DNA of 64,000 bases from contig NC_087386.1 of the NCBI RefSeq assembly GCF_963675165.1, forward strand, positions 4,966,169-5,030,168. Direction: 5' to 3'. The notes under the pieces were generated by a model. The model was given only the letters and a program-made list of their open reading frames with translations. It was not told the origin of the DNA and did no database searches. Each line of letters begins with the position of its first letter. Positions within the stretch are counted from its first letter, which is position 1. This document shows positions 57,201 through 64,000 of the stretch, piece by piece. The position numbers were made by a program, and so were the translations under genes. The DNA comes from Halichondria panicea. Taxonomy: Eukaryota; Porifera; Demospongiae; Suberitida; Halichondriidae.

Positions 57201-60200
57201 GATAGTGCAGGAATAGGAGTTCCACTATCTATAATTATAGTCAATGTGTAGATATAGTTGGAATTTCGAAAGCATCCAATTGTGTAAAAGCTGGGTCATG
57301 CAGGGCACCAAGTACTGTCTGTGTGTACATAAGCAACCACAACCACTTGCATCAAGTGCTGAAGCATGCCCGGTATTTTCAACCACATCTATACACTCAA
57401 CTTGATAATTACATTATAGAAAGGACATTGGGCCCCTTTTTCACAGAATTATACAATCAGCATTGACCATAATGGTACAGAAGCTGTGTGATGACACATT
57501 ACAGGTCACCTAGACCACTGTAGTGGAACAGGAACATGTGGTTCCTTCCCTATCAGGAATCACTGTCAATGCCGACTACTTGATGTGGTTTGAACTAGGA
57601 AACACAACATAATTCAATGGTTTTGACTATACACACAACATGACTTCACGTATGTATTCATATGCTATTACGCCTTAACCGCAGGTAAAATTATAGGCTT
57701 ATGGGCCGTGCATTTTTCTCAATTGATACCTTAAATTTTTCTTAATCAATACCTTAAATTCTATTCGTGCAGAAACACCTAAAATAATGTACGTACATGG
57801 AAAAACATGTGTGCACATGCAGTGCAGCACTCACCCTCTCTCCATTAGCAGTTTGACCATGTCCCTCTGTGAGGTCTCTATGGCCCTCATGAGTGGAGTG
57901 CCTCCATTCACAGACTGGGCATCAATGTTGCCACCAGCATCTAGTAGGAGTCTCACCACATTCTCCTGTACAGTACGTAAGTACAGTAACAGCCAGGAGA
58001 TTTATTAGAGGATTGTCAAATTTCCTACACAACACTCATGTGTGCAGATCCCTATATTAAAGGTACACATACACTGGTACTCACACGAGGAATTAATATT
58101 TTTCTGGTATCTGTGTATACAGTTTAACATGTTCTGAAAGTAGAGCTGATAAAAAACAAACAATTATACGGCCATAAACAATTATCTCCTTGCCCAAAAC
58201 TGATCTCTTAATTGTTAACAATAATTGTTACATACTTTATGTAAGCTGATAGTAGTGCAACTGCGTGTACACAGATTGTTAGTATCGAATGGTATAGCTA
58301 GACTCAGTGACGACTGTAGCTATAGACCATGCACCCAATACGGGCTAAGAGGGATGTTTTAAAGTATTTCTCATTAAAGGACTTCGGCTTGTACGTACAA
58401 TAATAATCGTACAATAATAATCGTATTAACTACAGCAAGATGCTCAAAGCAACTTTTAGTCTGCACTACATACTACACCAACTCCTGTTATTGTAACAAT
58501 TATAATTATATAGGTACTGTACACAGGCTTGTCAAAGGACATAATGTGACCAAGGCACATCAAAACCTTTGTGTTGGTACAGCCAGTCAAAACATGTACA
58601 GCATCCCACAATGCCTTGGGGGCCAAAATAGCTTAATTGGTGTGTATCTTGATTTTCAAAGTGAGCTTTTCAAAGGACAGATGTTACAATAATTATAGTC
58701 CACTTACAGACACTAGTAATACTGTTAGCAATCTGGCATACACAAGTATGTATTACAGACTATTATGAAGAGTGCATACCACTGCTTTAAGAAGTGTTTC
58801 ATAGTCAAAAACACAGCGATTAATTTGTAAATTCAGACACAAGTGACCTCTTGAGATATCTAGAATACCATTATGGATGTGTATGCAATGTTTAATTGAT
58901 ACCAATTAGATTCGCATTAAGATCCTAGGGCTCAATGTCGGTTGATAAATTCTTGGCATAGAGCCCCAAATTTAACAATCACATTAGAGCATTCTTACCC
59001 ACGTCCCTGTCAGCATGCTATGTATCACATTATTGTACACATGACTATTAGTGTAATGCACAGTAGAGTGGCCGGGCACTTGTATACAGTGCAAATGAAG
59101 CAAGTACCAAATAGTGTTATATTCCCTTGCACGCATACACATGATTTCCATTGAGCAGACAACCAGTGGTTGCAATAAAGAGGTGGCTGCTAGCTAATAT
59201 ATGCCAAAACTTCCAGGACATACATACACCTAGCTAGGGCCTAGTGGCCACAATAGACATGTTCTTCACCAAATTACCATACTTGATTGAGTCTACACAT
59301 AATTCAATTTGTGCACCAGCATTATAAGAAATTAAGACAAGAATGCAATGCCCATGCATGTCACAGCATGTGCATGCTAGCTCCCCAGAGACCCTACATA
59401 TGACAATACTTGTGGCAGGAGGTATCACTCTTGCTTGCAATGCGTGGTATTTACCGGTGGGTGGCTACCATGGTGATCAAACATTGCAGCTGTGGGAATA
59501 TTCAACATGCATGGGAACTTCTATGGCAGTTTACACATCTCATACCCCAACGCAAATACCAGAGGAGAGTGGGGAAAACGCTACCTAATATGTACTGAGA
59601 AAAAAGGAGTTGCTGATTCACTGAAATGCTAAACCCTCGATCGGCAGTTCTATAGCATGTCTCACAACTAGGGGACTGTTGAAAAGCAGTAGTATATGCA
59701 TGAGAACATAAAGATGGAAGCTAGCCCATACATAGCGGCAACTACAGGGACAATCAGAAACTATAGGGATACTGAATTAAATTTACTGATAATCCAAAAG
59801 CTGTGGCAAGGCTATGAGAATTACACGTAGCATTGCTGCAGTACAAGTGGTAGGTCAGACATGCACTGTCCGTGAATATGATCACAGTACAGTCAGCAAA
59901 AAAGCCTGGAGCTCTCACATGGAGGGCTCACATGTACAGCTGCATTGATAGGCATTTTTAACTAGAATTGACACTAGCATTTTAGCATTTTACACGTATT
60001 TTCACATATGTTGCAAATCTCTGCAGGGAAGGATCAGAACTAGAAACTAGACATCACATAATATAATTATTGTACAGTCATTACTGCATAGATATTGACA
60101 TTTGAAAAGAAACACCAATACCGCATTCACCCTGTTTGAGTGACTAAGCTTTTCCTCAGTGTACAAGGATCATCATGAGATTATGCAATCAGCTTCCAAA

Positions 60201-63200
60201 CCGAACGAACACACGGGAGTTTTTCTCAGATTTGTGTGTATTAAACAATTTGTGCACAGCCGCGTTTAGCTATAGCTACCTCTATAGCTAACGTGGGTAC
60301 AAGCAATTTTGCTCGCAAAATGTTTCCTAAAATTTGTTGTGGCGAGGCTATCCTAAGCGAAGCCCTCTGGCAGCCGGGTGAGCATGCAGACTCAGAATAC
60401 ACAGACAGACGGGCAGACAGACAGACAAACTGACTACTATAACCCGCAGCAGCCACCTAAGGTGCCTCGAATTAACAATTCTTGGAACGGTCACACATCC
60501 GCTTCCAAAAATTTAACAACCAATAGTCACTTTACAAAACCACTTCGAAGGCCTTGCATAGAATTTAATATTGCCTTTCCTGCGAGTTAAATCATGGGTC
60601 ACCCCCCACTTAGTTGAAGAGACACAGCTAGTGCATGCAGCTAAATGTGTGTTTGTCTAAAAAATGGATTCCATTACGTACCAACATAAATAATACTAAG
60701 ACTAAAGACTAGTACAAAGGCTCTTCTCCTTATAATTCTTACTCATCACTCCATCAGCTACATGGTGATCGAGAGTGTGCATGCATTCAGTCTTACATTC
60801 CTGTGTGGGACACACAGTATAGCCCCTCGGCCCACAGTGCCACCCAAACCCTGAAACCTTATTATAAACAATTTATAGAAATTCATTTTCTAGAATTGCT
60901 GATATTAATTTATGGCCCTTGCAATAATCTTTACCCTCTAGACTCTGCTCTATGATGAATGATTAATGAATCCTGACTAATAATCGGTTTTTGGTTAACA
61001 GGTGTGTGGGTGTTATCCACACCTGTGCCCACTGTATGCAATAGTTACTGGAAATTGTCACACACTCTTCATTTGTTATTAGCCCCACTAGTGCAAAGTA
61101 CGTGACATCAGCTAACCACGTTCTGCCGGCAAGCGTGTGCTCCAGACTGCACTCTAGACACCCCAGGAGAATAGGGTTGGGGATAGGCTAATAAAGGTAT
61201 TCAACATCTGCTATATGAACGTGGGAGCATCCTGATAGGGAGAATCTTCCAATTCCTGTTTACTTATTTTAATGTACATGGCCTTGAAAATGAATTAAGG
61301 ACCTAGCCAATAATGCTGTGTTACAATGTAGCTATACACTGCAGCATAATTATACAATAATGTTAGACTTCAGAATGTTAATTAGTGATAGCACAGCTAA
61401 TTGCGTACAAAAACTCCCTGTATATATAATCGCATAGCTCCACGAATAGGTCTCGCTACAAAACTAAGTTTAGGCATTGAAATTTAATCCCATATTGATT
61501 GTGAGAAAATCTCTCACGGTAGGAAGGTGAGTGAATACAACGCACATACTAGACAATGGAATTGTTGTATTTTGTTCAATTTCTGGGAAATGATTTGAAA
61601 CAAATCATAACTATTAAGCAAAAATGTGGGTACAATTAGATCACACTGTATACACAATCAATCCTCAGATTGAAAAAGTGTGTATGCATGCATACCATGA
61701 GTATAACATTACGGATTCTGTCATAAATGTAGCACAACTAAGCATTTTTCACAATCTTAGAAAGTTCTTAGGAAGCTACTGGGATGATCTCAAAGACACA
61801 CCATACATAAAAATTAATGTCGATGGTTAATCGAGAATAATTTTGCAGGACAAAACAGTGGGTAAAGAAATTTTAGGTATGGTAAAGGCAATTTAACCAA
61901 AAGGTAGTAGGTAAGTAGGGTGTATGGTAAAGGGTCACTAAACGAAGAAGCTAAATTCACACTCACCTCTCCGGCATGACTTGCATGATGCAGAGCAGTC
62001 CACTGGAAATTGTCAAATGCATTCACATCAGCTCTGAGAAAAACAAACATTAACTTTTTACTTCTAGATTTCTGACGAATATTACAAAGGAAATAAAGGA
62101 CACTCTCTGAGCAGGGGACAACTGTAACCAGTATATTTTTATACTTTTACAGTGCTCCCATCATCAAAATCTCACTACTTTCATATTCAAGTATGGTGTA
62201 CAAAACCTTTTGGTAGAAACAATGTATCTAAAATTAAAGTGCAAAGTGTCCTCCTTCATTCAGAAGTGTCACTGCATCAGCTGAGACTGCCATACACAAG
62301 ACCTTGAAGTACACAACTCACCCTTTCTCTAGTAGGTACTTGATGACATCAATCCTGCCATGAGCGGCTGCCACCATGAGAGGGGTCTTGTTGTACTTGT
62401 CCCTGCAATCAACAGACAGGCCAGTACTGAGGGCACTCTGTAGTGACTCCAGGTTGCCATGGCGAACTGCCTCGTACAGTTGCATATACTGACGCTCTGC
62501 AAGGGGACGAAGATATAGTAACAGAGAACTCTTTTTGAACTTGTAAACAATAATTTTCCTTGTACTTATAACGGCATAAAATTATTCGCCTCTCCGTAAA
62601 GTTTCAAGGATGTGTTAAATGTATACAAATTAATGAGAGCCTTAACCGCATAGCCACTATAATTATGAGAGCCTGACTAGCTCTACATGTAGACAAACAA
62701 ACAGACATGATAGCAACCTACGTATAGCTACAGAGGTCACACATCAGGAAAAAAATTCTGAAACACATGCAGCAAGGACATGTAGCTATACAATGTAATG
62801 CAGTTAACAGGTATACCTGGATGAATAAGGTACCAGGGGGAGTCATCCAATAGTGTATGTGGGAGAGAGTAGTCTCTGGGAAAGCGTTGGACATCAGTCA
62901 CAAACTGTTCCCTCTCAATCACTCCCCCAGGCACTCCAGCTGTGGGAGCTCGCTCCTGCTCATAGTAGATGGGGAACAGAATCTTAGTCTTGCCACCACC
63001 CTAGGAAGATCAAGGGAAGCAATGTGCAATACCTTCAGTTGTTAGCACATGTAGCTAAGAACTTATTGAACTAACATAACGGTACAGCAAAATTAATGTT
63101 ATTGAAATTCGTACATGCAATACCAAGCAGGGGCAAGTGGATTAAACTCCAAAATTACAATAAACTAACGACTGACTAATCAAAACGCCTGACAGTTGTT

Positions 63201-63769
63201 GAATGTGTAGTTCAAGTTTCACAGTATGCATCTCATACCTTTCCTTTCTTTCCTCCTTTCTTTCCTTTCTTGCCCTTCTTCGCCTTCTTCTTTATATCGT
63301 CCCCAGGCTTGAGCTTGTATTGCTGGGAGAGTGTGCGTGTGTGATCAATGGATGAAAGGTCCACCACATACAGACTGCAAGCATGCTAATATTAGGTACC
63401 TAGCTATAAGTGAAACGTTGTTTTTTGAGTGGGGTTGAATAAGTGCAGCACTGTACTCCTTTGAACCTCTAGTGTATACAGACACTAGATTGTGTGTACT
63501 TGTGCATGCATGAAGGCAGAATTTCATAACAAACTCACAGCATGAATGAACTTCTGTTCTGTGAGGAAGTCTTCGTAGTTGAGTTTGCCCTCTCCCTTCT
63601 TGTCGTAGACTTTGAGGAGCTTATCAAACTCTTCTGATTGCAGAGGCACCCCTATCCCTTGTAGGACCTCCGTAAACTTGTCTGAGGGAATGACCCCTGA
63701 CCTCTCTTCATCTTGTCCTCTGAGCACATCCATCACAGCTATCTTATTCACCACCATCCAGTCATACAG
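54205..63769 (-). CDS. ANKEF1: ANKEF1 (ANKRD5)-like ankyrin/EF-hand protein, 3' part (5' end outside window)
   Basis: Ten exons: 63539-63769, 63239-63322, 62817-63000, 62322-62496, 61967-62033, 57835-57965, 57025-57155, 55708-55805, 54482-54652, 54205-54339; all phases agree, 468 residues. Order of parts: EF-hand region (DEERSGVIPSDKF, DKKGEGKLNYEDF), Lys-rich stretch, a segment with DDSPWYLIHP, ankyrin repeats (NKTPLMVAAAHGRIDVIKYL, ADVNAFDNFQWTALHHASHA, GGTPLMRAIETS, NGHTALEVARNWGDEY), a second Lys-rich exon, then a Pro-rich tail with PAEYVESARRRCS and a C-terminal helix. This order matches animal ANKEF1/ANKRD5, a sperm-flagellum/cilium-associated protein; N-terminal ankyrin repeats should lie to the right of the window. 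Exon 6 follows a ~4-kb intron. Confidence 0.88.
57156..57834. other. ANKEF1-like intron, nothing else seen
   Basis: Non-coding between the exons at 57025-57155 and 57835-57965. No repeat family recognised. Confidence 0.6.
57966..61966. other. Large ANKEF1-like intron (~4 kb)
   Basis: Single-copy non-coding sequence, not part of the duplicated unit. It contains a CAGA-rich repeat near 60398-60428 with gcgaagc-type palindromic words at about 60347-60365, related to the copy-B insertion at 27331-28044. A 68-codon open frame at 61624-61830 has no recognisable features. Confidence 0.6.
60240..60445. mobile_element. SINE-like dispersed repeat with CAGA tract (tentative)
   Basis: Layout resembles the end of the copy-B insertion: palindromic gcgaggc/gcgaagc words, then aatacacagacagac and a short unique tail. 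Boundaries not defined. Confidence 0.4.
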
Positions 63770-64000
63770 CTGGAGGGGGAGGGGGGTACACCAAGATATA
63801 TAGGAATCAGTAGGGTACAAACATTAAGTCAAAAATGAGTATATGCAGCATGTACAGTGTTACTGTACATTTCATCAGTTATCGGATAGAAACGTACAGT
63901 ATGCCGAGTTTGGAATGCACAGTTAAACTGTACAAACCACTAATTATACTCATGTCTTTCGTATGCGAAAACATGCAATTTGCAATCGAAAGAGCCTCGC
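63770..64000. other. Intron or 5' sequence of the ANKEF1-like gene at the window edge
   Basis: A pyrimidine-rich acceptor (complement of ctggagggggagggggg) directly precedes the exon at 63539-63769. No further exon recognised before the edge. Confidence 0.5.

Noticed and set aside
61624-61830. 68-codon plus-strand frame in the large ANKEF1-like intron
   Set aside because: No recognisable domain, no promoter or splice support, single copy; chance openness is likely.

Overview
The window looks like nuclear DNA of an early-branching animal, most likely a demosponge. It is AT-rich and mosaic, with split genes, many short introns (for example about 84 bp in the tektin-like gene), several foldback or MITE elements and a LINE remnant. 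The genes are metazoan in character: VPS13, polyubiquitin, secreted frizzled-related-like proteins (sFRP), a tektin-like coiled-coil protein, and an ankyrin/EF-hand protein of the ANKEF1 (ANKRD5) type. The sponge assignment is inference from gene content and repeat style. No rRNA, tRNA, prokaryotic operon or CRISPR was seen. Two different tandem-duplication systems account for most of the window.

Region 1 (1-35 kb) is a duplicated block of roughly 14 kb, with equivalent points 17.5-17.8 kb apart. Each copy carries ubiquitin, the 5' half of VPS13 and a pair of protease genes. Copy A (about 0.1-16.8 kb) has fifteen intact, phase-consistent VPS13 exons on the minus strand that run off the left edge, plus a decayed ubiquitin fragment upstream. 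Copy B (about 18.0-35.0 kb) has an intact six-unit polyubiquitin gene and the same first thirteen VPS13 exons. After that it has only a few eroded mid-gene exons with a frameshift. In both copies the intron after VPS13 exon 13 holds two intronless plus-strand genes, so four paralogs in all. They encode a cytoplasmic-looking, V8/glutamyl-endopeptidase-like (S1B) serine protease with an extra C-terminal domain that looks like a beta-trefoil. Each paralog has a different 5' history: a telomere-like insertion in the first, loss of the TATA promoter in the third, and loss of the ancestral start codon in the fourth. Copy A and copy B differ by clean transposon insertions whose empty sites are visible in the other copy. 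Haplotype duplication in the assembly must be excluded before the block is taken as a real tandem duplication.

Region 2 (35-64 kb) starts with an intact six-exon tektin-like gene (+), divergent from polyubiquitin. It then has four sFRP-like genes (-), each with three exons, a TATA box, a signal peptide, a frizzled cysteine-rich domain and a netrin-like C-terminal domain. It ends with the 3' part of an ANKEF1-like gene (-) whose 5' end lies outside the window. Between the sFRP genes are broken pieces: each junction joins a 3' fragment of the ANKEF1-like gene to a 3' fragment of the tektin-like gene. The ancestral order was therefore tektin-sFRP-ANKEF1, and the unit was repeated by unequal exchange with three different breakpoints. 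The sFRP genes stayed open while the flanking cilia-related genes became pseudogene debris, one piece of which received a LINE insertion.

The best candidates for something undescribed are the nested S1B protease-trefoil family in the VPS13 intron, the sFRP amplification inside shuffled axonemal-gene debris, and an 82-bp-arm palindrome with an unidentified peptide-coding repeat just upstream of the third protease gene.
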